64,000 nt of DNA, taken from the NCBI GenBank assembly GCA_946894095.1, contig OX335658.1:11647001-11711000 (forward strand), in the 5' to 3' direction. The position numbers and the translations under genes were made by a program. The stretch is from Incurvaria masculella (lineage: Eukaryota > Arthropoda > Insecta > Lepidoptera > Incurvariidae). Under the pieces are notes generated by a model. The model was given only the letters and a program-made list of their open reading frames with translations. It did not search any database and was not told the origin of the DNA. Below are positions 44,190 through 55,580 of the stretch, one piece after another. Numbering within the stretch: the stretch's first letter is position 1; the number at the start of each line of letters is the position of its first letter.

Positions 44190-45089
44190 TGCTCCTGAAA
44201 TAGACAGCGCGTTTATCATTGTGATGAATGTATTCGGACGAAGAGAATATAATTTCCCTTCGCAATAGTGACAATCGTGAGGATTACATCGCGCAAGACC
44301 TGTTCTAATCGTGGATGATGAAAATATTCTGAAGAAGAGTATATAATTTCCCTGCGCAAAGTGATAATTGTGATGACTAGACTGCGCGAAACGTTTATCA
44401 TTGTGGATGATGAATATATTCTGACTAAGAGAATATCGAAATAGCATTTCCCCTGCGCAATAGTGACAATTGTGAAGATTAGATCGCGCGCAAGGGTTTA
44501 TCATTGTGGATGATGAATATATTCGGACGAAGATGTAATAATTTTCCTGCGCAATAGTGTAAATCGTGAGGATTACAATGCGCAAAATTATCATTGTGGA
44601 TGATGAATATATTCTGATGAAGAGAATATACTTTCCCTGCGAAATAATGACAATCGTGATGATTAGATCGCGCAAAATGGTGTATTCTTGTGAATGATAA
44701 ATTTTTTCGGACGAAGTGAACAGAATTACCTTGCGCAATAGTGACAATCGTGAGGATTACATAGCGCAAAAGGATTGATCATTGTGAATGATGACTATAT
44801 TCTGACGAAGAGAATATAATTTGCCTGGGCAATAGTGATAATCGTGAGGATTATAACGCGCAAGACCGCTTATAATTGTGGATGATGAATATATTCTGAC
44901 GAAAAAAATAAAATTTCCCTGCGCAATAGTGAAAATCGCGAGGAAATTGTGCGTTTATCAATGTGGATGATGAGTATATTTTGACAAAGAGAATATAATT
45001 TCTAACGCAATCGTGACAATTATTAGGATTAGATCGCGTGAGAGGGTTTATCATTGTGGATGATGAATATATTCGGACGAAGTGAATAG
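44190..45089 (+). repeat. Minisatellite, about ten units of about 93 bp
   Basis: The unit 'gatgatgaatatattctgac' + 'gaagagaatataatttccctgcgcaatagtg...' recurs near 44222, 44310, 44410, 44507, 44603, 44692, 44786, 44884, 44970 and 45062. Unit lengths vary from about 86 to 100. The last unit runs directly into the exon at 45090 ('gaatagaatatccctgc'). Open frames here are artefacts. Confidence 0.88.
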
Positions 45090-45470
45090 AATATCCCTGC
45101 CGTGAGCATGTCCAGGCCGAGCGCGACGTGCAGCGAGGCGGACGTGCGGCGCGCGGCGTCGTCGCGGCTGCGCGTGCGCCGCGGCTCGAGCCTCACCGAG
45201 CTCGACCGGCTGCGCGGCTCCGGCGGCAGCATCGGCGACCTCATGAACCTGTTCGGCGGCTCCGCGTCGTCGGTGCGCAGCGACACGCTCGTGGCGCGCG
45301 CGGTGCCGCTCGCGACCGTGCGCCGGGTGGAGACGGAGCCGGAGCCGCCGCCGGCGCCGGAGCCGCCGGCGCGCGCGCCGCGCCCGGTGGGCCCGCTGAC
45401 GATGGCGCAGCGGACGCAGCGGTTCAGCCGCCTGCTGCGCTACCAGCGCTGCTCGACCGACGCGGCCGCG
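45090..45470 (+). CDS. GC-rich exon 'M', internal or alternative first exon
   Basis: Donor gccgcg/gtgagt is good. An in-frame TAG ends at 45089, so the exon either starts at tag/AAT (phase 0, 127 codons, matching exon L) or begins at ATG 45108 (cgtgagcATG). The translation after the ATG is MSRPSATCSEADVRRAASSR, then RRGSSLTELDRLRGSGGSIG, DLMNLFGG, a Pro-rich stretch (EPEPPPAPEPPARAPRPVG) and QRFSRLLRYQRCSTDAAA. The acceptor has no pyrimidine tract, because the minisatellite occupies that place, which favours an alternative first exon. Membership in unc-13 is inferred from strand, phase and style. Confidence 0.65.
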
Positions 45471-46115
45471 GTGAGTGTTCCGCTTGTGGTCTTGGAGGAG
45501 TTTGACTGAAAAAGAGTGTGAAAGGGAAATGGAAAAGACAAAGGGAAAGAGAAAGAAAATAATCAATGTATTATATAATATTTATTTATTTATGGAAACT
45601 TAACAGCTATACATTTCCGTTATGCATAAAACAAATTATCCAGAGCCAATAAAACAGTTTCACCATTTACCATTTTAAAATAGGTACCCAAAAACCACAT
45701 TCAGGTACATCTAAACCTGAATTGAAAAGCAACATTTACACAATTTATTATGTATCAACTGATATGAACTTTTACTATTTTATTTTGTGTTAAAATTGTA
45801 CTATTCTGTTCACTGAATATATAGTAAGGGTACCATTCTTGGCTCCGGAGACGTGTGATTACGTTTTTTATTAAGTTTTATAAAACGCCGATATAAAGTA
45901 GCTATAATTAAATCAATGAGTTATTTTCATTACATGAACTTGATTCAATATATTACGCAATGAACTTGGATATTTATCATATACTTGTGGAAACTGTAGA
46001 ATAAATTGGTGAGTACAACTACGTGTGAAAATAAATGTAATTAATAACAATTTTCATTTAATAGATATAACTAAAAATGTGGGTTCCGGCACTACAAATA
46101 ATACAGATGGCCCCA
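45471..46115 (+). other. Intron, no gene seen
   Basis: AT-rich. 'ttatggaaacttaacagcta' at 45592 is probably a LINE 3' trace. Confidence 0.45.
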
Positions 46116-46119
46116 CTGC

Positions 46120-46335
46120 ATTTCTTTCCGTGCATGTCGTAAGAGGTCACCAAGAGACTTGTTCGTGGTTCCACCAGGGTTGATACCATGGCATCTAATA
46201 AATCTATGGTCGAAGCGGGAGTCGAGTTTTCTATCCAGTTCAATGTAGCCGCGCAAAACGATGAAAATCCTGGAATGGCACCTTTTTATCATGTGGTGTG
46301 TTAAGATAATATCATGCCAGTAAGGTGTGGATTAG
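46120..46335 (+). repeat. SINE body
   Basis: 'ggttgataccatggcatcta', 'ggtcgaagcggga', 'atccagttcaatgtagccg', 'tggaatggcacc' and 'tcatgtggtgtgttaagata'. The head is replaced by unrelated sequence. Confidence 0.7.
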
Positions 46336-46439
46336 CCCGTTCAATTCCAGCCACAAAATAATAATAAAAGTTAAATTGTGTTAAGATAAATGGCCGCCTG
46401 GTTATCACGAACGTATAAATCCAAGCAGTGTGATTTTCA

Positions 46440-46660
46440 AGGATATAAAGGCTCTTGCCCGGCCTATTAGCGAGCCTCCGCGTCACGTTCGATAATTTAT
46501 TATGTGAGGACACTCGAGCCATCTGGCGGGTGGCGGCGGCGGTTCGGTCGCGGTGCGGTGGCGGCGGCGTCCCACGACGCTGGGGTGTAATTGCATCAGG
46601 ACGCGGCAGGATCCTCTGCTCCTTACGCAGGATTAACTTGGTGTAGCCTTGTATTTTCAC
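46440..46660 (+). other. GC-rich patch, no gene supported
   Basis: 'ggcgggtggcggcggcggtt' and neighbouring CpGs stand out. A 63-codon frame has no motif. Confidence 0.25.
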
Positions 46661-47385
46661 GCGTAGATGGGACGTCCATTGACCGTACATCATTGAAAAG
46701 TCGGCGGTAATAAGGGCAAACAAATATTATTGAGTGACCGGATTTTTTTTATTAGATATTTTAAAAATGCAGCTAAAAGGAGTTGATCTGCGGCGTGATA
46801 TGAGCCGATTGTGTTCAGTTTGATAGGAGCGGTAGTAAAACAACATTTAAATATATTTAAAAATAACCACAATGCATTTTGACGATCAAAAAGTCAATAT
46901 GTAGATTGATGGTCTAGCTATAATTTATAGATAAAATTGTAATTCTCTGGTGCTTTGTGTTCTCATACTATGCTAGACTCTCATAATATGAGCGTCAGAT
47001 ATTTACCGTTATCAATTATCAAATATAGTTAGACCATTAATGCATTTTTTATCTTTTTGAAATCTCAAAATAAGTAGTAGAATTTTTTTTAAATGAAATA
47101 TCGTTTCACTTAAGCTCTTATGGAACGGAATGCAATCGGGTGTTTAACGCCCGTAAGCATTACAATTTTCAAATTAAATTGAATTATCTATTTACAGGCT
47201 CTTGGCCCAATACCTATATACCTTGGGCCCAACTTTATTTCCCTGTGAACTCGGCGCGCTTCGCTGCGCAGAACGTAAATTTTACGGGGGGCGTACTCCT
47301 GCGAAACTCAGACTCGGCGTGTATTTAGACCGGCCAAAAAGTTTTGCCCGAACTGTAATTGTTTATTTGGTCAAGTGAATGGAAT
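46661..47385 (+). other. No gene seen
   Basis: AT-rich intron-like sequence. Confidence 0.45.
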
Positions 47386-47387
47386 AT

Positions 47388-47580
47388 TCTAACACACTGT
47401 ATAGGAACTTGGTCCCATGTCTGAAAATTGCTTATGTTGCACGACAACATTGAAATATATGGAAACCCCTCTACGGGATAAACGCCATCGTTGATTACAT
47501 GCGATGCAACAAACCTGGCGGGATTAACTCTACCGCATAGTAGTACCCAAAGGAATTTTACGTGGAATACAAAACAAAAA
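47388..47580 (-). repeat. Diverged SINE body
   Basis: 'aacacactgtataggaactt', 'ggtcccatgtctgaaaattg', 'caacaaacctggcgggatta' and 'cgtggaatac' align with the shared body, minus orientation. Confidence 0.55.
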
Positions 47581-48330
47581 CGAAAAATTCATTACTTGCC
47601 TCTTACGACACGCACGGGAAGACCACACACAAGAAATTGTATAATACAATTACTTTAGGATAGTGGACATCAGAGTAAACCCGATACATTGTTATACAAT
47701 TAAATATAATATCATTAAATATATAATTAATTCCTTTGTCTCTTTCCATCTAAGGTAGACGTCTCTATTTTCGGTAAAAAGATATGAGAGCAAACGACAA
47801 TCCAATCTAAAGTCGGGTTATGACATGGAAAAAACATGAGATAAATTATATGCTTATTCTTATTCTGAGCAACTGTTTCTACTGTTTAAATTGTCGGTAT
47901 AATACCCTTATCAAAGCTATTTCGGTATTCGAACAAACAATCCGTAATGTTCAGAACAGTTTGGGAGGAAAACAAAAGATTAAAGTTAAATAGACCTTCG
48001 AAATAATTATAAGAAAACAAAGTATTTTCCGCGAAAGCATTATGACGGTGTTTGTTTCAATAAACAATCAGAAGGCCTGATTAACAATGACGATGATATT
48101 TCAAAGTGATTATCAAGAAAAATATAAATTTCACGGATTTTCTCAAAAGATGAGGGCCGTATATTCTTCTTCGAAGCTGGGTTACTTTGTAAAATGAATA
48201 AAAAGATGTTTTGTGAGGAAAACATGTAAAATCTTTAGATACATATTTTGCGCTTCCATGGAGCGCGTACAATTGGAATGTACAAAAATGTAATAACTAC
48301 CTATACAACGTTGAAGGGTTTGTTTCGGGA
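47581..48330 (+). other. No gene seen
   Basis: AT-rich sequence without splice-bounded frames. Confidence 0.45.
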
Positions 48331-48334
48331 TTCT

Positions 48335-48435
48335 AGGATCGTAGCTCAGGGGCGGATGGACTTGCCTTCCATCCCAGAGGTCCTGAGATCAAATACCTTC
48401 GCCGTTAATGCACCACTTTCTCTTTCCGAGTTGGA
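48335..48435 (+). repeat. Solo tRNA-type SINE head
   Basis: 'aggatcgtagctcaggggcg' (A-box-like TAGCTCAGGGG), a decayed B box ('gagatcaaatacc'), then 'atgcaccactttctctttcc', the same post-head text as at 33885. The body is missing. Confidence 0.6.
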
Positions 48436-48984
48436 TAAGCGAATTTTCACAAAAAAAAAAAGCAATGAATCCAACTGTAATTCCAATAACAACAATCGTA
48501 TTGCAACGTTAAAATAGACCGAACTAATTAACTCTAACTGAGTGAACACTGAGTGTTACTGGTTTTTTTTTGCTGTGTGCAATTACGTATTTTTTCATAC
48601 TATTTCCCTACCTGTGTGAAAATGTTTTTTAGCTTTAGTATTTTTACCATTCTTACTTACGTCTTATTCAGTGAAAAGGTCCAATATGTTAAAATTTCCG
48701 TACCTTTTGAAACTAGACAGTTACACGCCTAATTTGTAGTCAGCCGTAATGTTCAATAGGTTAAGATAACCGTTTAAAATCATCTGATCTGTCACACGTG
48801 ATATTTTCACCAAGGGTACTGTTCAATTGGTTAAAATAAACTGTTTTATACTTACCGTTTTGGCTCATTCATATATACTTACAGTAATACATAATTCGTA
48901 ATAAGTTTTATATGTGCTAAAACAGTTAACAGTAGCACATAATTGTTTTCTGTGTTGTAACGAATGCGAGCTGTTCCATAGGTC

Positions 48985-49225
48985 GGAATCCATGTAAAAC
49001 TGTTGGTTGCAATGAGTGGTAGGGTTAATTAAGCCTGCCCATACCATCTGTTTATCCAATACCATCGCATCGGATGAACAAATGGCCGAAGCGACAATGA
49101 AACATATTTTTTTCCGTGTTTTCCATCCAGTTCAATGTGGCCGTGCTCATTAAGCGATGGTCCTGGCATAGCACCTAATTCCTTCGGGAACACGATGTGT
49201 TGGTCTCATATAATGGCGATGGGTG
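48985..49225 (+). repeat. SINE body, 'cttcgggaa' subtype
   Basis: 'ggaatccatgtaaaactgtt', 'ataccatcgcatcggatgaa', 'ccatccagttcaatgtggcc', 'attccttcgggaacacgatg'. Confidence 0.7.
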
Positions 49226-49740
49226 TAATAAAATATATAAAAATCTATATTAGTATTGCATCAAAGCTTGTAATCGATGTATTTTTTAAATTAATATATG
49301 TTGCTTATTAATAGACACGGCTCTTTCAATGATGCAAATGGTTAAATAAACTAAAAAAATATTGGTGAAATGTCACTGAATAGTCTTTTTGATCTAACAA
49401 GTTCTGTAAGTACAAAGTTCTGTAAGTAAATTGTACTATTAAGAATAGTACAATATTTTTATACTGTAAATAATATTTCTGTTGAAATTATCTCCTATTC
49501 TTTATCTAGCTAATAGCTGAGGTTCATGGCTCCGCTCGGGTGGATTTCAGATTCACCCGAGCGGAGCCCGGTAAAATGTGTGTTCAACTTCGCGGGCGTA
49601 TTATTCAAACGGTCAGTTCTAGATTTCAACAACAGCACCAACTATCGAGAACAACTGTAGTTAAGAACCATCCTCGGATTTCCAAGAATATTTGAAATCA
49701 AGTTTTTATTCTTGGATATTTCTTGAATAAAGTCAATAAT
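49226..49740 (-). other. 3' flank of the secreted-protein gene
   Basis: On the minus strand AATAAA lies at 49710-49705, about 30 bp after the stop at 49741, a likely polyadenylation signal. At 49505-49575 two copies of the 'ggctccgctcgggt' repeat end face each other in a hairpin. Confidence 0.5.
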
Positions 49741-49956
49741 CTAGGCGTATTTCTTCATAAACTTGAGCAGATACTTTAGCTTGGGCATCTCTATGTTGTG
49801 TATGCAGCGGTTGAAGTCCCCAATGACCTTGACGGAGTGCGTCATCATCTTGGAGATGATGTCCTTGAGGCAGACGCTCAGGTCGGAGACCTCCTTGAAG
49901 CCGTTAATCGAGATCTCTGACATGACCACCGGGAACGGCGATGTTTCGTACAGGAA
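49741..49956 (-). CDS. Secreted six-cysteine protein, exon 5 (last)
   Basis: Minus acceptor ttgttaacag/ at 49957. The exon starts in phase 0, has 71 codons and ends in TAG (49743-49741). The translation begins FLYETSPFPVVMSEISINGF, then EVSDLSVCLKDIISKMM, KVIGDFNRCIHNIEMPKL and a basic end, KYLLKFMKKYA. It carries Cys198 and Cys220 of the predicted 240-residue protein. It is strongly helical and amphipathic, with no domain recognised. GC use is higher than in the flanking introns. AATAAA follows about 30 bp downstream, supporting the 3' end. Confidence 0.85.
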   Translation of the reverse strand, partial: FLYETSPFPVVMSEISINGFKEVSDLSVCLKDIISKMMTHSVKVIGDFNRCIHNIEMPKLKYLLKFMKKYA

Positions 49957-52549
49957 CTGTTAACAAACAGGTTTAGTATAGTTTCTCCGATCACGAAGTA
50001 CCAAGTACCAAGTACGAAATATCAAGTTCAAACGCAACCTGCGTTGAAGGAAAAGAGATGACGAAAGATCCAGTTAAAACAATTTTTATTCAGAAAGACC
50101 CCAACAAGCTTAGGCTAGTTGCGTTTTTGAAATTACTTATTTGCGTTTCTTTGTTACAATGGTTTCTTTTGTCATTATTGCCCGAGCGGAGCGTCTCCAT
50201 TTCAGCTTGGGAAAAAATGGTTTCGTGTGTCCGGCTGTTCTCCTCTACAGGTCACATTTTTTAACCAATTCTCGTGAAATTTAATTTGCGGGTGCGATAA
50301 TTACATGGAACGTTTTTGTCTATTCGGTTTTTTGAAAAGTTACGAAATAGCACCGCCGAGTGGCGTCATTCTTAAAAAGTGGCACAATCTGCGTGAAAAA
50401 CGATTTATCAGTAAATTTAAAAAAAAACAAAAGATTCCGACGAATTGAGAACCTCCTCCTTTTTTCGAAGTCGGTTAAAAATGAGATCGAACAACACTGA
50501 ACATTTTTTGACAAAAAAAAAAAAATACAAGCGGACGTGGCTTAACTGTTTGAATCAATTAATATAAGCCAACTTTAAGTCCCAGCGGGTCCGTGGTTAG
50601 GCCCTGGGAGGATAAATCTGCGCTCAGTAAATACGTAAAAGGAAATAAATCAATAGATTAGGCTGATGTCACCTACATGGGGTGTTGTTGGTGACAATTT
50701 ATTTTGCGGATGAACGTTGGTATTCCAAGGTAATTAATGAAAAGTATACGTATTATGCCTTCGTGGTCATTCAGGCATAGGGGAGCACCAAAGAAAGGCA
50801 AGTCTAAAAAAAACATTATATAGAAATAAGAATGCCTAAAAACGAGAAATTTATTAAAAACTAATAGATGCCAAAGATTCCGCCTGTGTTAACATCTAAA
50901 ATCTTGCAATTATTTCCCGACTTATCATTCGTTTAACCTCTCAGATAATTTAGTGTAATACTCATTTGTAAACTGTAATAATTCAGTAATATAATAATTC
51001 ATCTTCAATAATAATTCAGCTAAACCAACCACATCAAGAGCGGAGCTGGCTTAATGTGGCCCTATAGCGGTTTACAATTTCTACTTGTAATTACAATGAA
51101 ACATATTAATCCAAAATTCTGAAAATTATTTGGCAACTACATATAATATACTATAACTAACTATAATGTTATATTAAATTAATCAACAAAGATCGAAGAG
51201 TTGAAGAAGAAAAATATCTGGAACGTTTGTAATTGCTAGTTCATTATTCGAACTAAAAAAATATTCTGTTATGAAGTTAATTTTTTAATAGAGAGAATTT
51301 AAATATACGACTATTTAATTCCAAATGCCGTTTATCAAAACGTTTCCATAAACTGAACGGTAACGAGCGGGCCTCATTTGGCTGGGAAATTAGCCTCCGC
51401 GGACAATAGCATGTGGGACGAGATTACCCCTCATATCACCGGCTGGCGCTGCTAATAGAGCAGTGGAGCAAAGCACCTGATATTGCCGATAGGGGCAGTT
51501 ACGCCTGAGATTTACAATGCTCATAAAATTTCACATATGAGCATGAGTTGTGATCTCATAACCATCTCGTTTGTTTTCGGAATCTGCGGCAATTTTTCGT
51601 GATTTGTACGGCCACGATCGAGCGTAGTGAGTAAGTTAGCTTAATGCTGCCAACATATATATAAAAGCTGAATGTTCGCTGATTAAAAATGTGGTTCATG
51701 CAGTGCCTAGTCAATTGTTCATGTCTGTTTTTCCTTGGTGTTTAATGTTTGTTCAATTTGAATTAAATTAATGATTTCAATTACATAATTATTAAATGTA
51801 TAACCAAATATATATCAAGTTCAACAGTAGAAATGCGTTCCTTGCATCCGATGTGGGGTTAATCTAACGCACAATATGGAAATGATTGGGCTATAAAACA
51901 GTGCCAGCTGAAAAATTATGTGACGAGGATCCAGAATTGAGTGGTAAGATGTATAAATATGGATCAAATGGGCGATGAAAGAATGACAAAACAAATTTAC
52001 ACAGCACAAGTGAGTAGATGTGAGTTGCGGCCTAGGAGAACGTACCCCGACCAAATCGATGTAATACTTCTTAAAGGCTAGATACGTAGAACACGTAATC
52101 GTAGAGCATTTAATGTATACAATTATGTATGACTGTAGATGAGGCGGAAAAGGTGTGCTGTGATCTTACCGTATATTATCTTTGCCTACTTCTCCGGGAA
52201 AGCGACGTAGTGACTTTACTTTTAAAATGTGTTAAGAAATAACCAGAATTTAAAACTATACGCACATTAAGAAATATTCCCAAAATTAAACTCAGAAATA
52301 CCAAACCTAAAATACTTCATTTTATAGAAAATTAGATCTGACCCTCAATAGTTAAATATGATATCTCGGTATTTATCATTGTAGTTCATCTTAGCGGTGA
52401 TCCGATAAAAGATAGGTCCTACCATGACAACTAGTTCCTAGGAAAATATGGTGTGATGGGTTACTGTCATGTCAGTAGTGATATTAGCCATTTATGTTAA
52501 GTTGTTTAATAAACAACATGGGGGCAAAGTGACTGCCTTGTGTTCTCAC
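49957..52549 (-). other. Intron 4 of the secreted-protein gene
   Basis: AT-rich. A SINE tail trace lies at 52440-52500 and an 'aaaaaaggaggaggttctcaa'-type tract around 50445-50480. No other gene. Confidence 0.55.
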
Positions 52550-52683
52550 CACGGTGCGTTCGAGGTCTTGACTGTCGTGCGAGCAGTTGGAGCCGCCGTG
52601 CTGCGCCTTCTGGCACTCGAATAGCTTCGAGGCTGAGTACTTCTTGAGGTTCTCCAACGTGTCGAAGTGCACTTGGAGCTTGT
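52550..52683 (-). CDS. Secreted six-cysteine protein, exon 4
   Basis: Minus acceptor ttttcggcag/ and donor accgtg/gtgaga. Two bases complete a codon with exon 3, then 44 codons end in phase 0. The translation is KLQVHFDTLENLKKYSASKL, FECQKAQHGGSNCSHDSQDL, ERTV. It includes Cys148, Cys158 and the N-glycosylation sequon Asn157-Cys-Ser. The phases fit exons 3 and 5. Confidence 0.85.
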
Positions 52684-54333
52684 CTGCCGAAAAAATACGA
52701 AAATGGTTAAACAAAAATAAAGAATGTGTGAATACAGATCACTGTCATTACTTCGGAGTCGTAATTTTTAAAGAGTCCTGATATTACCTAACCTATGAGA
52801 GTATCCTAACGGAGTCAGTCCCCGTTAGGATACTCTCTCCTGTCTTGGCACTCTAAGTGGGCTAGCCCACACTCTACCTACTTGCGATCCTGACGCTTAC
52901 ATTTTGGCAATACACCCAGCGCCAAAGACGTCTACTTGTCCTCTGTCAGTCTCATCCCGATGGTGTTCTTTTAAATTTACAAAAAAAGTTTTAATTTTCG
53001 CAATTTACAACTAAATGACAGGTAAATTTATTGCTTCTTTGTTTGCCACCTATAATTTGCGAAGCGAACAACTCTGTCTCCGACTTAGGAGAAGGACTGT
53101 TTACAGCTTCAAAGGACCATGTACTTAAGAATCTGATATTAATTTTAACTTAATACCTTCTGACAACCCTGAGAAACAGAGTCTTGACAGAAAGACGGAC
53201 AGTGAAACGGAAAGAACCGGAAACCTAAAGAGGATATACTATTTTTTACCAGTACACTTCAAACATTACGACCGCTAATATTGAATGCTGTATATGAACT
53301 AAACAGTTAACACACTCAAATGAAATGCCACAATAAGCTTGAGAATGTTTCAATATTCAAGTAAGTTGCTGCCGTGTGCGCTAACGAGTTGTTAACGCTA
53401 CAGTTTGTAAGTTATAGCTCGCAAGTTTATAGCAATATCCTGCGACAACGCCTAACGGAGTTACGGGTCGGTTCAGAACAAAGTAGCAAGACGATACAGC
53501 ACGGGTGTAATGTCAATAAACTTGTAAGCGATGTTATTCGATCAAGCTACAACGAACAGATGTTGCTTGCCTGACAAATTCATTGACATCTTGAGATAAT
53601 ATGCGCTTCATACATTGAAGCTAGCATCGGTGTTTATTTTGTTACTTTTACAAGAGCTACTACTCCATCTTCTGTGGGTCAGTCATGATTGGATGTGCTT
53701 TCAACGTTCCAGTTGAGTTTAAATAGATTAACATCGTCCAAGTGTTATATCTTGGAATTAAAATACGACAAGCTATTGCCACGAACAATTTCAGATGCGA
53801 TTCGATACTGATGGTTTAATGTGGCCCTATAGCGGTATATAATTTCTAATTGCAAATACAATGAATAATATATTTATCTAAAATTATAAAAAATATTTGG
53901 CAACTGTGTATACTATAACTTACTATATTGTTACTTTAAATATTACATTTATAATTATGCAATTAGTGCCTCACTTTTTTGTGTGATTCAACAAGAGAAT
54001 GTGTACAGTTTATCACTTGGGGAACCCGAAAAGTCATTTTACTCGCTATACATAATTTTATATTTCTAACATCAAACTGGTTGTGGAGTCATGGGATGAT
54101 TTGGCCTCCAAAACCACTTCCTAAAGTCTCATGCATAACTTATTTGAATATTGCAATCTCGAAAGGTTTCCTTACGATGTCTTAACTGGATATCCCGGTA
54201 TTAACTTGACGTTCAATCCCTATGATCATATTCTTAAGGTATTTAACGTGGATAAGCACAATGCCAATTTGTTCCATATGTTCTCATTGTATCGTTACAA
54301 TGTAATTATACGATTGTTTTGCATTACTAAGAT
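52684..54333 (-). other. Intron 3 of the secreted-protein gene
   Basis: A 16-bp perfect hairpin (52797-52812 with 52822-52837) lies about 115 bp upstream of exon 4. Otherwise AT-rich with no gene. Confidence 0.55.
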
Positions 54334-54582
54334 GTGACATACGCGGATAGTGGCATAAATACATACCCGACATAACAGGCTAGGCATTACACAGTTGTGA
54401 CCACGCGGAAAGTGACATGACTACCCACTCAGCATTACAAAGTTGGGACAATGGGGATAGTGACATGACAACAGTTCTGACATTGGCAAGTTGTGGCAAC
54501 GCGGAGAGTTATATGACTACAGACCCGGCATAACAAAATTGTGACAACACGGAGAGTGACGATTACAGACCCGGCAATCTCT
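54334..54582 (-). repeat. Minisatellite (about 49 bp) abutting exon 3
   Basis: 'gtgacatacgcggatagtgg' and variants ('gttgtgaccacgcggaaagt', 'gttgggacaatggggatagt', 'agttgtggcaacgcggagag', 'ttgtgacaacacggagagtg') recur at about 54334, 54394, 54442, 54490 and 54539. The array ends at the donor side of exon 3. Confidence 0.75.
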
Positions 54583-54588
54583 GCACAC

Positions 54589-54715
54589 GCTGGTAACCGA
54601 GCGCCAGGCACAGCGTGACATTCTCGTCTGCCAGCTGAAGGTTCTCTCCCAGCAGCTTTATGATGTTCTCCTTGCAGAAGGAGCCATTGCGGGGCTTCCG
54701 CTCATGGATTATTAC
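54589..54715 (-). CDS. Secreted six-cysteine protein, exon 3
   Basis: Minus acceptor attcgctcgcag/ at 54716. I chose the donor accagc/gtgtgc because it gives the phase exon 4 needs. A second donor in the same phase (ctcg/gttacc) is weaker, and ggtct/gtaatc would break the frame. The exon has 42 codons plus one base. The translation is VIIHERKPRNGSFCKENIIK, LLGENLQLADENVTLCLALG, YQ. It holds Cys96 and Cys118 and the sequons Asn92-Gly-Ser and Asn114-Val-Thr, consistent with secretion. Confidence 0.8.
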
Positions 54716-54774
54716 CTGCGAGCGAATAATTTCATGACATGAATTAGTTACAGAACATTAACATTCATGTGCAG

Positions 54775-55150
54775 CCTCAGTGGCCCAGTGGCGCGACACT
54801 TCGGCGATCGCTCTCCGAAGCTAAGCAACGCTGGGTCCGGTCTGGTCTTGGATGGGTGACCATTCGACCGTTGAGAGAGGCTGGCCGTGGTTCGGATTCC
54901 ACGTTAAACTGTAGGTCCCCTTCCTTACTTACTAGGTGGTAGGGTTAATCCTGCCTGGGTTGGTACCATCGCATCGGATGAACGATGGTCGAAGCGGTAA
55001 TGAAAATTGTCCGTGTTTTCCATCCAGTTCAATGTAGCCGTGCAATATAAGGAAGGTCCTGGCATGGCAGCTGGTTCCCATGTGGTGTATTGGGCTAATA
55101 CCATGACAGAACTTGTGGTATTAGCCATCCATGTCCAGTCACAAAAAAAA
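54775..55150 (+). repeat. Full-length SINE with chimeric tRNA/5S-type head
   Basis: The head has 'gcccagtggcgcgac' (A-box-like), then a block close to 5S rRNA: 'ccgaagctaagcaacgctgg' at 54815 and 'cttggatgggtgacc' with the C box GGATGGGTGACC at 54850-54861, then 'gtggttcggattccac' (B-box-like). Body: 'aaactgtaggtccccttcct', 'ggttggtaccatcgcatcgg', 'ccatccagttcaatgtagcc', 'aaggtcctggcatggcagct'. It ends 'ttagccatccatgtccagtc' plus A-rich. Best reference copy of the family here. Confidence 0.85.
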
Positions 55151-55254
55151 TCTAAATTTAAATACTTAAGAAAATATATGGTATCTACTTTTCGGTCTAT
55201 CTGCAAGATTTCAGTTTTAGTTCGTAAACAGGAGGTTAACGACTCAATCAACCA

Positions 55255-55580
55255 ACCGGGCCTCATGATATTAACCCAACACGCTGTATTCCCGAAGGAA
55301 TTAGGTGACATGCCTAAACCTTCCTTTTATGAGCACAGCCACATTTAACTGGATGAAAAATACTGACAATGTTTTGTTGCCGATTTGATTATCTTTTCAT
55401 CCAATGCGATAGTACTAACCCGGGCGGGCCGGCTCTACCACCTAATAGACGTAGGGGACCTATAGTTTTAAATGGATTCCGAACTATTGCATTAACTAAA
55501 TTCACGTGTGCATTTAATCAACTCGGAAACAGGAAGACAGTGCTTAAATAACGGTGCGGGCGACACCTGGTATGGAAAAA
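55255..55580 (-). repeat. SINE, 'cccgaagg' subtype, minus orientation
   Basis: 'tattcccgaaggaattaggt', 'acatgcctaaaccttccttt', 'aactggatgaaaaatactga', 'ctaacccgggcgg', with a diverged tRNA-type head near 55510-55580. It faces the copy at 54775. Confidence 0.7.

Noticed and set aside
44175..45054. Minus-strand frames of 61-190 codons
   Set aside because: Translations of the about 93-bp minisatellite.
45051..45566. 171-codon minus-strand frame rich in Arg/Ala
   Set aside because: Antisense of GC-rich exon M; Arg/Ala-rich composition is what GC-rich noncoding strands give.
48335..48400. A tRNA gene
   Set aside because: A-box-like start but decayed B box and no cloverleaf; it matches the head of the SINE family.
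54810..54865. A 5S rRNA gene
   Set aside because: Only the internal promoter region is similar. The 5' and 3' parts of 5S rRNA are absent, and the block is part of a repeated SINE.
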